Source: Rhodopseudomonas_A sp036404135
GTDB taxonomy: Bacteria; Pseudomonadota; Alphaproteobacteria; Rhizobiales; Xanthobacteraceae
NCBI RefSeq assembly: GCF_036404135.1
Contig: NZ_DASWPE010000125.1
Location: 3,006 to 67,005 of the forward strand
DNA length: 64,000 bases
Reading direction: 5' to 3'
Shown here one piece after another: positions 43,242-52,616 of this stretch. Position numbers and translations under genes: made by a program. How positions within the stretch are numbered: position 1 is the first letter of the stretch; the number at the start of each line of letters is the position of its first letter. The notes below the pieces were generated by a model, which ran no database searches, was not told where the DNA came from, and was given only the letters and a program-made list of their open reading frames with translations.

Positions 43242-44506
43242 TGCCCAAGACCTTGCATAAGACCGTGCATATCATCGGAGCGGGAATCTCGGGCCTGTCG
43301 GCCGCGATCCGCCTCGCCAAGGCTGACTACCAGGTTCACGTCCACGAGGCGATGCAGCAGGCCGGCGGCCGCTGCCGCTCGTATTTCGACGCCGCGACCG
43401 GGCTCACCATCGACAACGGCAATCACCTGCTATTGTCCGGCAACAGCGCCGCGGTCGGCTATGCGCGTTCGATCGGCACTGAGGCCGGGCTGGTCGGCCC
43501 CGCCACCGCGCAGTTTCCCTTCGTCGATCTCGCCAATGACCGGCGCTGGACGTTGCAGCTCGGCGACGGCCGGCTGCCGCTGTGGGTGCTCGACGAAGCG
43601 CGCCGGGTGCCGGGCACCAAGCTGCGCGACTATCTGGCGCTGATGCCCTTGATCTGGGCGCCGACCAGCCGGCTGGTCGGCGATGCGATCCGCTGCGACG
43701 GCCCTCTGTATCGCAACCTGGTGCAGCCTTTGCTGTTGGCCGCGCTCAACGTCGATCCGCCGGAAGGCTCGGCGGGTCTCGCCGGCGCCGTGGTGCGCGA
43801 AACGCTTTTGGCCGGCGGCAAGGCCTGCCGGCCGCTGATCGCGCGCGACGGCTTGAGCGCGGTCTTGGTCGAGCCCGCGGTGGATCAGTTGCGCAGCGCC
43901 GGCGCCGGCGTGCAATTCGGCCACGAATTGCGCAAACTCAGCTTTGTCGACGGCAAGGTCAGCGGCTTGGATTTCGGCGACGACAGCATCGCGCTTGGCC
44001 CCGATGACGCCGTGGTGCTGGCGGTGCCGCCGCGGCCGGCGGCGTCGCTGCTGCCGGGCCTGAAAACGCCGGGCAAATATCGCGCGATCGTCAACGCGCA
44101 TTTCAACTATGCGCCGCCGCCCGGCCAGCCGGCGCTGGTCGGCGTGGTCGGCGGCCTCGTGGAATGGCTATTCGCATTTCCGAACCGGCTCTCGGTCACC
44201 ATCAGCAATGGCGACCGGCTGGTCGAACTGCCGCGCGAGCAACTCGCCCAGGACATCTGGCGGGAGATCTGTACGCTGACCGGGATCGCGGCCGAGCTGC
44301 CGCCGTGGCAGATCGTGCGCGAGCGCCGCGCCACCTTCGAGGCGACGCCTGCGCAGAACGCGTTGCGCCCGGGGCCGGTCACGGCGTGGAAGAATCTGAT
44401 TCTTGCCGGCGACTGGACCGATACCGGGCTGCCGGCGACGATCGAGGGATCGGTGCGCTCGGGCAACCGTGCGGCTGACCTCGTGCAGGCGGCCGGCCGA
44501 AGCTGA
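43241..44506 (+). CDS. hpnE: Hydroxysqualene dehydroxylase HpnE
   Basis: 421-residue FAD-dependent amine-oxidase/phytoene-desaturase-like enzyme, the last step of the HpnCDE squalene route (reduction of hydroxysqualene). The dinucleotide motif is IIGAGISGLSAAIRLAKADY (Gly13, Gly15, Gly18), with Glu36 at the end of strand 2. The C-terminal FAD segment NLILAGDWTDTGLPATIEGS is clear. ATG 43241 shares its A with the hpnD stop (TGATG). The shc gene starts 61 bases after its stop. Confidence 0.95.
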   Translation: MPKTLHKTVHIIGAGISGLSAAIRLAKADYQVHVHEAMQQAGGRCRSYFDAATGLTIDNGNHLLLSGNSAAVGYARSIGTEAGLVGPATAQFPFVDLANDRRWTLQLGDGRLPLWVLDEARRVPGTKLRDYLALMPLIWAPTSRLVGDAIRCDGPLYRNLVQPLLLAALNVDPPEGSAGLAGAVVRETLLAGGKACRPLIARDGLSAVLVEPAVDQLRSAGAGVQFGHELRKLSFVDGKVSGLDFGDDSIALGPDDAVVLAVPPRPAASLLPGLKTPGKYRAIVNAHFNYAPPPGQPALVGVVGGLVEWLFAFPNRLSVTISNGDRLVELPREQLAQDIWREICTLTGIAAELPPWQIVRERRATFEATPAQNALRPGPVTAWKNLILAGDWTDTGLPATIEGSVRSGNRAADLVQAAGRS

Positions 44507-44567
44507 GCGCCCGAAACGGCGCCGCCCTGGCAACAATGAGTCGAGTAGTTACGGAGACCACGAGCCA

Positions 44568-46532
44568 ATGCAGTCCGGGATTCACAAGCAGCCGATGAGG
44601 GACGGCGACACGCTCGATGCCAGCATCGCGGCTGCGACCAACGCCTTGCTGAGCTATCGGCAGGCCGACGGCCACTGGGTGTTCGAACTCGAGGCCGACT
44701 GCACGATTCCGGCAGAATACGTGCTGCTGCGGCACTATCTCGGCGAGCCGGTCGATGTCGCGCTGGAAGCCAAGATCGCCAACTATCTGCGGCGGGTGCA
44801 GGGCGCCCATGGCGGCTGGCCGCTGGTGCATGACGGCGAATTCGACATGAGCGCCAGCGTCAAGGGCTACTTCGCGCTGAAGATGATCGGCGACGATATC
44901 GACGCGCCGCATATGGCGAGGGCCCGCGAGGCGATCCGCTCGCGCGGCGGCGCGATCCACAGCAACGTGTTCACCCGCTTTTTGCTGTCGATGTTCGGCA
45001 TCACCACCTGGCGTAGCGTGCCGGTGCTGCCGGTCGAGATCATGCTGCTGCCTATGTGGTTTCCGTTCCATCTCAACAAGATTTCCTACTGGGCGCGCAC
45101 CACCATCGTGCCGCTGATGGTGCTGGCGGCGCTGAAGCCGTGCGCGGTCAACCGGCTCGAGATCGGGCTGGACGAACTGTTCCTGCAGGATCCGAAGTCG
45201 ATCAAGATGCCGGCCAAGGCGCCGCATCAGGGCTGGGCGCTGTTCAAGCTGTTCGCCGGCATCGACGCGGTGTTGCGGACCATCGAGCCGTGGTTCCCGA
45301 AGCGGCTGCGCCAGCATGCGATCAAACAGGCGGTGGCGTTCGTCGAAGAGCGGCTGAACGGCGAGGACGGGCTCGGCGCGATCTATCCGCCGATGGCCAA
45401 CACCGTGATGATGTACAAGGTGCTGGGCTTTCCCGAGGATCACCCGCCGCGCGCGATCACAAGGCGCGGCATCGACAAGCTGTTGGTGATCGGCGACGAC
45501 GAAGCCTATTGCCAGCCTTGCGTCTCGCCGGTGTGGGACACCGCGCTGACTTGCCACGCGCTGCTGGAATCCGGCGACGAACAGGCCCGCGTGCCGGCGC
45601 GCAACGGTTTGGACTGGCTGCTGCCCAAGCAGGTGCTCGACCTCAAGGGCGACTGGGCGGTGAAGCGGCCGCAGCTGCGCCCCGGCGGCTGGGCGTTCCA
45701 GTACAACAACGCGCATTATCCGGATCTCGACGACACCGCGGTGGTGGTGATGGCGATGGACCGCTGGCGCCGCGCCGCCGGCAGCCGCGACTATGACGAG
45801 GCGATCGCGCGGGCCCGCGAATGGATCGAGGGCATGCAGTCGGACGACGGCGGCTGGGCCGCCTTCGACGTCAACAATCTGGAATATTATCTCAACAACA
45901 TCCCGTTCTCCGACCATGGCGCGATGCTCGACCCGCCGACCGAGGACGTCACCGCGCGCTGCGTCTCGATGCTGGCGCAGCTCGGCGAGACCGTGGCGAG
46001 CAGCAAGGCGGTCGCCGACGGCGTCGCCTATCTGCGCCGCACCCAATTGCCGGACGGCTCCTGGTATGGCCGCTGGGGGCTGAATTACATCTATGGAACC
46101 TGGTCGGTGCTGTGCGCGCTGAACGCCGCCGGGCTCGACCATCAGGATCCGGTGATTCGCCGAGCGGTGGCGTGGCTGACGTCGATCCAGAACCCGGATG
46201 GCGGCTGGGGCGAGGGCGCCGAGAGCTACCGGCTGGATTACAAGGGATATGTGCAGGCCCCGACCACCGCCTCGCAGAGTTCATGGGCGCTGCTGGCGCT
46301 GATGGCGGCCGGCGAGGTCGACTCCGCCGCCGTGGCCCGCGGGGTGCAGTACCTAAAAAGCACACAGACCGGAAAAGGACTGTGGGATGAGCAACGATAT
46401 ACCGCTACGGGCTTTCCGCGGGTGTTTTATTTGCGTTATCATGGCTATGCGAAGTTCTTTCCGCTGTGGGCGCTGGCGCGGTATCGAAACCTGAGGAGCA
46501 CCAACAGTAAGGTGGTAGGGGTCGGGATGTGA
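44568..46532 (+). CDS. shc: Squalene-hopene cyclase
   Basis: 654-residue squalene-hopene cyclase (HpnF), the membrane-associated enzyme that cyclises squalene to hopene and hopanol. The catalytic Asp-rich motif is DLDD at about 386-389 in YPDLDDTAVV. Several QW repeats are visible (QADGHWVFELEADC, QSDDGGWAAFDVNN, LPDGSWYGRWG, NPDGGWGEG), as are the family's GTWSVLCALNAAG and YRLDYKGYVQAPTTAS. ATG 44568 follows CGGAGACC and gives the length I expect for the R. palustris protein. Its stop overlaps the hpnG GTG (ATGTGA), coupling cyclisation to later steps. Confidence 0.98.
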   Translation: MQSGIHKQPMRDGDTLDASIAAATNALLSYRQADGHWVFELEADCTIPAEYVLLRHYLGEPVDVALEAKIANYLRRVQGAHGGWPLVHDGEFDMSASVKGYFALKMIGDDIDAPHMARAREAIRSRGGAIHSNVFTRFLLSMFGITTWRSVPVLPVEIMLLPMWFPFHLNKISYWARTTIVPLMVLAALKPCAVNRLEIGLDELFLQDPKSIKMPAKAPHQGWALFKLFAGIDAVLRTIEPWFPKRLRQHAIKQAVAFVEERLNGEDGLGAIYPPMANTVMMYKVLGFPEDHPPRAITRRGIDKLLVIGDDEAYCQPCVSPVWDTALTCHALLESGDEQARVPARNGLDWLLPKQVLDLKGDWAVKRPQLRPGGWAFQYNNAHYPDLDDTAVVVMAMDRWRRAAGSRDYDEAIARAREWIEGMQSDDGGWAAFDVNNLEYYLNNIPFSDHGAMLDPPTEDVTARCVSMLAQLGETVASSKAVADGVAYLRRTQLPDGSWYGRWGLNYIYGTWSVLCALNAAGLDHQDPVIRRAVAWLTSIQNPDGGWGEGAESYRLDYKGYVQAPTTASQSSWALLALMAAGEVDSAAVARGVQYLKSTQTGKGLWDEQRYTATGFPRVFYLRYHGYAKFFPLWALARYRNLRSTNSKVVGVGM

Positions 46533-47263
46533 TTTTGGGGGCGGGGGACCGTTCGTCCGCGGGCAATTCGTTTGATCCGCGGCCGGTGTTGATCGTGACT
46601 GGTTTGGTGCAGGAAGCCCGGATCGCAGCGGGCCCGGGACTGACCGTCATCTGCAGCAGTAGCGATCCCAAGCAATTGCGGGTGCTGCTGGCGGGCTTCG
46701 ACCCGACCACGATCCGCGGCGTGGTCAGCTTCGGCGTCGCCGGCGGCCTCGACCCGAAACTCAAATCCGGCGACATCGTGGTGGCGACCGAAGTCATGGC
46801 GGGCGACCGCCGTTGGCTCACCGCGCTGGAGTTCAGCGAGGAATTGCTGGCCGGCATCGGCATCGGCGGCCGCCGGGTGATTCGCGGCGGCCTCGCCGGG
46901 GCCGAAAAGGTGATCGGCGCGCGCGCCGCCAAGGCCGCGCTGCATTCCGAGACCGGAGCCGCGGCGGTCGACATGGAAAGCCATATCGCCGCCGCCTATG
47001 CCGACAAATCCGGACTGCCGTTCGCCGCGCTGCGGGTGATCAGCGACCCCGCCAGCCGGGCGCTGCCGACGCTGGTGTCGACCGCGATCAAGCCAAATGG
47101 CGATATCGACGTCGCCAAGGTTCTGCGCGGCATTGCGCGGAACCCGGCGACCATCAAGGCCCTGGTGTCGACCGGGATCGACTTCAATCGCGCCCTGCGC
47201 AGCCTACGCGGCTGTCGAGGACTGATGCTTGACGTCGGCGGCCTCGTCACGGCGGATCTCTGA
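46529..47263 (+). CDS. hpnG: Hopanoid nucleosidase HpnG
   Basis: 244-residue phosphorylase/nucleosidase-fold enzyme that removes adenine from adenosylhopane to give ribosylhopane (established in Rhodopseudomonas/Methylobacterium). Motifs include PVLIVTGLVQEARIA, SFGVAGGLDPKLKSGDIVVA and AAAVDMESHIAAAYADKSG (the conserved ME before the ribose site) and ALRVISDPASRALP. GTG 46529 overlaps the shc stop. Its 3' end overlaps the 3' end of the convergent hpnH by 60 bases. The C-terminal LMLDVGGLVTADL tail lies within that overlap. Confidence 0.94.
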   Translation: MILGAGDRSSAGNSFDPRPVLIVTGLVQEARIAAGPGLTVICSSSDPKQLRVLLAGFDPTTIRGVVSFGVAGGLDPKLKSGDIVVATEVMAGDRRWLTALEFSEELLAGIGIGGRRVIRGGLAGAEKVIGARAAKAALHSETGAAAVDMESHIAAAYADKSGLPFAALRVISDPASRALPTLVSTAIKPNGDIDVAKVLRGIARNPATIKALVSTGIDFNRALRSLRGCRGLMLDVGGLVTADL

Positions 47264-48352
47264 CAGCCGCTTCTGCACTTCTTCCGAGAAGATGTACTGC
47301 GCCGGACGCTGCTGCGACAGATCGATCTCCGGCGCCATCGGCCCCTCGGTGCGAATGCCGCGGATCGACACCCACAGCGCCTTCAACGGATTGACCAGCG
47401 AGGCATTCGCCGCGGTCGGCTCGTAGCCGCAATGCGCCATGCAGTCGGCGCACTTCTCATACTTGCCGGTGCCGTAGCTGTCCCAGTCGGTGGTCTCCAT
47501 CAGTTCCTTGAAGGTCGCGGTGTAACCCTCGCCGAGCAGATAGCAGGGCTTCTGCCAGCCGAAGATGTTGCGCGCCGGCATGCCCCAGGGGGTGCATTCG
47601 TAGGACTGGTTGCCGGCCAGGAAGTCCAGGAACAGCCCGGAATGCATGAAGTTCCACTTCTTGCCCTTGCCCAGCGCGAACACGTCGCGGAACAGGTTCT
47701 TGGTCTTGGTGCGGTTCAGGAAGTGCTCCTGATCCGGCGCCCGCTCATAGGCGTAGCCCGGCGACATCGAGACGCCGACGCCGAGTTCGGTGGTGAAGTC
47801 CATGAACTTGGCGATGTCCGCGGCGGAATGGCCGTCGAACACGGTGGCGTTGACGTTGACCGTGAAGCCCTTGGCCTTCGCCGCCTTGATCGCCGACACC
47901 GCGCGGTCGAACACGCCGTCCTGCGACACCGCCTTGTCGTGATGCTCCTTCAGGCCGTCGAGATGCACGGAGAAGAACAGATAGGGCGAGGGCTCGAACA
48001 GGTGCAGCTTCTTCTCGAGCAGCAGCGCGTTGGTGCACAGCGAGACGAATTTCTTGCGCGCCACCAGGCCGCGGACGATCTCGCCGATCTCCTTGTGGAT
48101 CAGCGGCTCGCCGCCCGGGATCGCCACCATCGGCGCGCCGCATTCCTCGGCGGCATCCCAGCATTCCTGCGCGGTCATGCGGCGATTGAGAATGGCGTCG
48201 GGATAGTCGATCTTGCCGCAGCCGACGCAGGCCAGATTGCAGCGGAACAACGGCTCCAGCATCAGCACCAGCGGGTAGCGCTTGCGGCCGAGCATCTTCT
48301 GCTTGATCAGGTAGCCGCCGATCCGCAGCTCTTTGAAAAACGGGATTGCCAT
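47204..48352 (-). CDS. hpnH: Hopene adenosyl transferase HpnH, radical SAM
   Basis: 382-residue radical SAM enzyme that adds adenosine to hopene to form adenosylhopane, the first side-chain step. The [4Fe-4S] cysteines are Cys38, Cys42 and Cys45 in FRCNLACVGCGKIDYP. AIPGGEPLIHKEI at about 77-89 is the SAM-binding GGE motif, and a SPASM-like Cys cluster occurs later (CADCMAHCGYEPTA). ATG 48352 follows AAAGAAAAGA. It is convergent with hpnG (60-base overlap) and followed upstream on its strand by ispH 43 bases away, so ispH-hpnH probably form a minus-strand operon. Confidence 0.96.
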   Translation of the reverse strand: MAIPFFKELRIGGYLIKQKMLGRKRYPLVLMLEPLFRCNLACVGCGKIDYPDAILNRRMTAQECWDAAEECGAPMVAIPGGEPLIHKEIGEIVRGLVARKKFVSLCTNALLLEKKLHLFEPSPYLFFSVHLDGLKEHHDKAVSQDGVFDRAVSAIKAAKAKGFTVNVNATVFDGHSAADIAKFMDFTTELGVGVSMSPGYAYERAPDQEHFLNRTKTKNLFRDVFALGKGKKWNFMHSGLFLDFLAGNQSYECTPWGMPARNIFGWQKPCYLLGEGYTATFKELMETTDWDSYGTGKYEKCADCMAHCGYEPTAANASLVNPLKALWVSIRGIRTEGPMAPEIDLSQQRPAQYIFSEEVQKRLSEIRRDEAADVKHQSSTAA

Positions 48353-48395
48353 TACTAGTCTTTTCTTTCCTGGAATTGATTTTCAGGGGAGTGCT

Positions 48396-49346
48396 TCAGG
48401 CCGGGGCCAACTCGGCCGGCAGGAGAAACTCGATGTTTTCTTCACGCCCGGGCAACACCGACACCACGACGGGTCCGATCCGCCGCAGCGCTTCGATTAC
48501 GTCATCGACCAGAACCTCGGGGGCCGATGCGCCGGCGGTGATCCCCACCGCCTTGACGCCGTTCAGCCAGTCCGGATTGAGCTCGCTGCCGTCGGCAATC
48601 AGGTAGCTTGGAATTCCGACCTCGGTGCCGATCTCGCGAAGCCGGTTGGAATTGGAACTGTTGGTGGCGCCCACCACCAGGATGAGATCAACCAGTTTGG
48701 AGAGATCTCTTACCGCGGATTGGCGATTTTGTGTCGCATAGCAGATATCCCGGATGTCGGGTCCCTGGATGTCGGAGAACCGCTGAGCCAGCGCGGCGAT
48801 GATGTCCTTGGTGTCGTCGACGCTGAGTGTGGTCTGGGTGATGTAGGCGACCGGGGTGTCGGCCGGCAGCGTCAGCGCGGCAACATCCTCGACGTTCTGC
48901 ACCAACAGCACCGGCCCGGACACCTGGCCCATGGTTCCCACCACCTCGGGATGGCCGGCATGGCCGATCAGGATCAGCGCGCGGCCCTTCGACATATAGC
49001 GCTTGCCCTGATTGTGGACCTTGGTGACCAAGGGGCAGGTGGCGTTGAGCACCGGCAACCCGCGCGCTGCGGCCTCTTCCTCGACGCTGCGCGCCACGCC
49101 ATGGGCGCTGAACACCGTCACCGCCTTCGGCGGAACCTCGGAGAGGTCTTCGACGAAGATCGCGCCCTTGGCCTTCAGGCTTTCGACGACGTATTTGTTG
49201 TGCACAATTTCGTGTCGCACATAGACCGGGGGGCCATATTTCTCCAGCGCGCGTTCCACGATCTCGATCGCGCGCACCACGCCGGCACAGAATCCGCGCG
49301 GCTGCGCCAGAAAAACCTCAAGGGGGCGAACATTATACAAGGGCAC
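48396..49346 (-). CDS. ispH: 4-hydroxy-3-methylbut-2-enyl diphosphate reductase
   Basis: 316-residue IspH (LytB), the last enzyme of the MEP isoprenoid pathway, making IPP and DMAPP. The cluster cysteines are Cys20 (PRGFCAGV), Cys104 (NATCPLVTKVH) and Cys202 (RDICYATQNRQ). Substrate-site residues are visible in HEIVHN, FSAHGV, GHAGHPEVVG and SSNSNRL. The best start is GTG 49346 (MPLYNVRPLEVFLAQPRGFC). It is probably co-transcribed with hpnH and supplies isoprenoid precursors to the pathway. Other paralogues may exist elsewhere; this hopanoid-linked copy is a known arrangement in this group. Confidence 0.95.
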   Translation of the reverse strand: MPLYNVRPLEVFLAQPRGFCAGVVRAIEIVERALEKYGPPVYVRHEIVHNKYVVESLKAKGAIFVEDLSEVPPKAVTVFSAHGVARSVEEEAAARGLPVLNATCPLVTKVHNQGKRYMSKGRALILIGHAGHPEVVGTMGQVSGPVLLVQNVEDVAALTLPADTPVAYITQTTLSVDDTKDIIAALAQRFSDIQGPDIRDICYATQNRQSAVRDLSKLVDLILVVGATNSSNSNRLREIGTEVGIPSYLIADGSELNPDWLNGVKAVGITAGASAPEVLVDDVIEALRRIGPVVVSVLPGREENIEFLLPAELAPA

Positions 49347-49621
49347 CGTCCTGATTTGTGCGTGCGGTGAAAACTAAACCACCAACCTTACCACGGTACG
49401 GCTGGTGTGGTGTGCCGTCGACATATACGGTCCCCGCCGCGATTCAACGCGGTTGGCAACCGAGCCTCAAGCGATTAATTCGGCAGCAGCGATCCGTCCG
49501 ATCGTCTTAAGCCATTTTGTCGCGTCATTGAAGGCAAGACTTCGCGGAGCCGGAGCGGCTTTTGGAACTGCGATAGATCAGGCGCATTTTAGGCGAGCCG
49601 AGAGCAATAGAAAGAGAAAAA

Positions 49622-52219
49622 GTGCTGACAAGTCTTGTCGTATCCATTGTCAAAGCTTGCACCCGCTTCGCCGCTTTTACTGTCCTGATCGCAATAATCC
49701 TTGCGATCGCCGCGGGGGTCTACACCGCGCGGAATTTCGGCATCAACACCGACATCAACCGGCTGATTTCCCCGGACCTCGACTGGCGCAAGCGCGATAT
49801 CTCCTTCGACAAGGCTTTCGACCAGGAGCGCCTGATTCTGGCCGTGGTGGATGCGCCGACGCCGGAATTCGCGAACGCCGCGGGGAACGCTCTTACCGAG
49901 AAATTATCTCAAAATAACAAAGACTTCGACTCGGTGCAGCGGCTCGGCGGCGGAGAGTTTTTCGACAAAAACGGACTGTTGTTTCTGCCGACCAAGGAGG
50001 TCGCCGAATTGACCGGCCAGTTCCAGCAGGCGGCCCCGCTGTTGGAAATCATGGCCGGCGACCCCAGCCTACGCGGCCTGACCGGCGCGCTGGAAACCGG
50101 CCTGGCCGGCGTCAAGCGCGGCGAAATCACGCTCGATGGCACCGCCAAGCCGTTCACAACCATCGCCGAGACCATCGAGACCGTGCTGAAGACCGGCTCG
50201 GGCTACTTTTCCTGGCGCGGGCTGGCCAGCCCGAACCCGCTGACCGACAGCGACCGCCGGGCCTTCATCGAGGTCAAGCCGGTGCTCGACTTCCAGGCGC
50301 TGCAGCCCGGCAAGACCGCGACCGATGCGATTCGCAAGGCGGCCGAGGATCTCAACCTCGCCGGGGAGTACGGCGCGCGGGTCCGGCTCACCGGCCCGGT
50401 TCCGATCGCCAACGAGGAATTCGCCACGGTGCAGGAGGGTGCGCTGGTCAACGGCGTCGGCACCGTGTTGGTGGTGTTGCTGATCCTGTTCCTGGCGCTG
50501 CATTCGCCGAAGATCATCTTCGCGGTGTTCGTCAACCTGTTCGTCGGGCTGTCGATCACCACCGCGGTGGGGCTGATGATGGTCGGATCGCTCAACCTGC
50601 TGTCGATCGCCTTCGCGGTGCTGTTCGTCGGGCTCGGCGTCGACTTCGGCATCCAGTTCAGCGTCCGCTATCGCTCGGAACGCTACAAGAGCGGCGATCT
50701 GCGGCTGGCCTTGGTGAAAGCCGCGCAATACTCCGCGATTCCGCTGTCGCTGGCGGCGATGGCGACCACCGCGGGATTCCTCTCCTTCCTGCCGACCGAC
50801 TACAAGGGCGTCTCCGAACTCGGCGAGATCGCCGGCGCCGGCATGGTGATCGCGTTCTTGTCGAGCATCACCGTGCTGCCGGCGCTGCTCGATCTGCTCA
50901 ACCCGGCCGGCGAGAAGGAGCCGCTGGGCTACGCCTTCCTCGCCCCGGTCGATAACTTCCTGGAGACCCATCGCGTCGGTATCGTCGGCGGTACGCTGGC
51001 GATCGCAGTGCTCGGCCTGCCGCTCTTGTACTTCCTGCATTTCGACTTCAACCCGATCAACCTGCGCAATCCCAAGGTGGAATCGATCGCCACCTTCCTC
51101 GATCTGCGCAAGGATCCGAACGCCGGCGCCAATGCCGTGAACGTCATGGCGCCCTCGGTCGAGGCGGCGAAACAGGCCGAGGCCAAGCTGCAGAAGCTGC
51201 CGCAGGTGCTGCGCACGATGTCGCTCGACAGTTTCGTGCCGGACGACCAACCCGAGAAGATCAAGCTGATCCACGACGGCGCCAAGATTCTCAATCCGGC
51301 GCTTAATCCGGACTCGGTCGACCCGGCGCCGTCCGACCAGGAGAATGTCGCGGCGCTGCAGAGTACCGCGGACAATCTGCGCAAGACCGCCGGCGAGCAG
51401 GCCGGCCCCGGCGCGCAGGCGTCGCGACGGCTTGCGGACGCGCTGAGCAAGCTGGTGGCGGCAGATCAGCCGACCCGCGACAAGGTGCAGGCGGTATTCG
51501 TTACGCCGCTGCAATTGGCGCTGGAGCAGTTGCGCAACATGCTGCAGGCGTCGCCGGTGACGGTGCAGAACTTGCCGGCCAGTCTGGTATCGGCCTGGAG
51601 AACCAAGGACGGCCAGGTCCGCATCCAGGTGCTGCCGCAGGGCGATCCCAACGACAACGACACGCTGCGTGCCTTTGCCGGCGCGGTGCTGTCGGCGGCG
51701 CCGGAGGCGGTCGGCGGCCCGGTATCGATTCTGAAGTCCGGCGATACCATCGTCTCGGCGTTCATCCAGGCCGGGCTGTGGGCGCTGTTGGTGATCGGGC
51801 TGTTGTTGTGGCTGTGCCTGCGCCGGATCGGCGACGTGCTGCTGACGCTGGTGCCGTTGTTGGTCGCCGGGGCGGTGACGCTGGAGATCTGCGTGCTGAT
51901 CGGGCTGCCGCTGAACTTCGCCAACATCGTCGCCCTGCCGCTGATGCTCGGCATCGGCGTGGCGTTCAAGATCTATTACGTGACCGCGTGGCGCGCCGGC
52001 CACACCAACCTTTTGCAGTCGGCGCTGACCCGGGCGATCTTCTTCAGCGCGCTGACCACCGCGACCGCGTTCGGCAGCCTGTGGCTGTCGAGCCATCCGG
52101 GAACCGCGAGCATGGGCAAGCTGTTGGCGCTGTCGCTGATTACCACGCTGGCGGCGGTACTGCTGTTCCAGCCGGCGCTGATGGGCAAGCCGCGCAGTCT
52201 CGAAAATATCGAGGAGTAG
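49622..52219 (+). CDS. hpnN: Hopanoid RND transporter HpnN
   Basis: 865-residue RND permease that moves hopanoids from the inner to the outer membrane (HpnN role established in R. palustris). TM1 is followed by FGINTDINRLISPDLDWRKRD, a typical HpnN start. Two large periplasmic loops and two six-helix bundles follow, with SIAFAVLFVGLGVDFGIQFS in the first bundle and NFANIVALPLMLGIGVAFKI in the second. GTG 49622 is used; the ribosome binding site (AGAGAAA) is weak. It is divergent from ispH-hpnH across a 275-base gap that must hold both promoters. A second, shorter MMPL gene lies at 37555. Confidence 0.95.
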   Translation: MLTSLVVSIVKACTRFAAFTVLIAIILAIAAGVYTARNFGINTDINRLISPDLDWRKRDISFDKAFDQERLILAVVDAPTPEFANAAGNALTEKLSQNNKDFDSVQRLGGGEFFDKNGLLFLPTKEVAELTGQFQQAAPLLEIMAGDPSLRGLTGALETGLAGVKRGEITLDGTAKPFTTIAETIETVLKTGSGYFSWRGLASPNPLTDSDRRAFIEVKPVLDFQALQPGKTATDAIRKAAEDLNLAGEYGARVRLTGPVPIANEEFATVQEGALVNGVGTVLVVLLILFLALHSPKIIFAVFVNLFVGLSITTAVGLMMVGSLNLLSIAFAVLFVGLGVDFGIQFSVRYRSERYKSGDLRLALVKAAQYSAIPLSLAAMATTAGFLSFLPTDYKGVSELGEIAGAGMVIAFLSSITVLPALLDLLNPAGEKEPLGYAFLAPVDNFLETHRVGIVGGTLAIAVLGLPLLYFLHFDFNPINLRNPKVESIATFLDLRKDPNAGANAVNVMAPSVEAAKQAEAKLQKLPQVLRTMSLDSFVPDDQPEKIKLIHDGAKILNPALNPDSVDPAPSDQENVAALQSTADNLRKTAGEQAGPGAQASRRLADALSKLVAADQPTRDKVQAVFVTPLQLALEQLRNMLQASPVTVQNLPASLVSAWRTKDGQVRIQVLPQGDPNDNDTLRAFAGAVLSAAPEAVGGPVSILKSGDTIVSAFIQAGLWALLVIGLLLWLCLRRIGDVLLTLVPLLVAGAVTLEICVLIGLPLNFANIVALPLMLGIGVAFKIYYVTAWRAGHTNLLQSALTRAIFFSALTTATAFGSLWLSSHPGTASMGKLLALSLITTLAAVLLFQPALMGKPRSLENIEE

Positions 52220-52616
52220 AAGCCACGATGCAGTTTTCGATCTGCGGCGTGCGGGTTCGCTTCATCTCGAATAAAATCGTCGCGCCGGCGCCGGCTGCCC
52301 TTGTTTTGCCGGATCGGCATTGTTCTTATCCCTTCCGCCCGGTATCCTGCCAGACGACAGCACCGCCCCATGCTCGCATCGAGCATCCCGGTGGCGACGC
52401 CGTCTGCAACTTTCCAGTCACAGTGGGATCGGGGCGAGCGCGGGGACCAAGCTGCCAGTCAAAAAAACTCCGCAACAGGCCAAACTCCGCATGTTATTCC
52501 GTGGGTTGTGCAACATTGTGCAGATCCGCGATCTTTAAACTGTGGTAGATCAGTCAAAACGCCGCAATGCCGCGTTTTCAGTTGACGACCTGCCCATCAA
52601 CCGAAGTATGTAGCTG
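52220..52616. other. Intergenic region upstream of hpnO
   Basis: About 397 bases between hpnN and hpnO, both on the plus strand. The last 140 bases are AT-richer and probably carry the hpnO promoter, so hpnO may be transcribed separately from hpnN. No gene, hairpin or repeat family member is evident. Confidence 0.45.

Noticed and set aside
49325..49340. TATAAT hexamer near the ispH start
   Set aside because: It falls inside the first codons of ispH, reading into the gene, so it is unlikely to be its -10 element.
50069..52096. 675-residue open frame antisense to hpnN
   Set aside because: Low-complexity antisense product; hpnN on the plus strand is fully supported.
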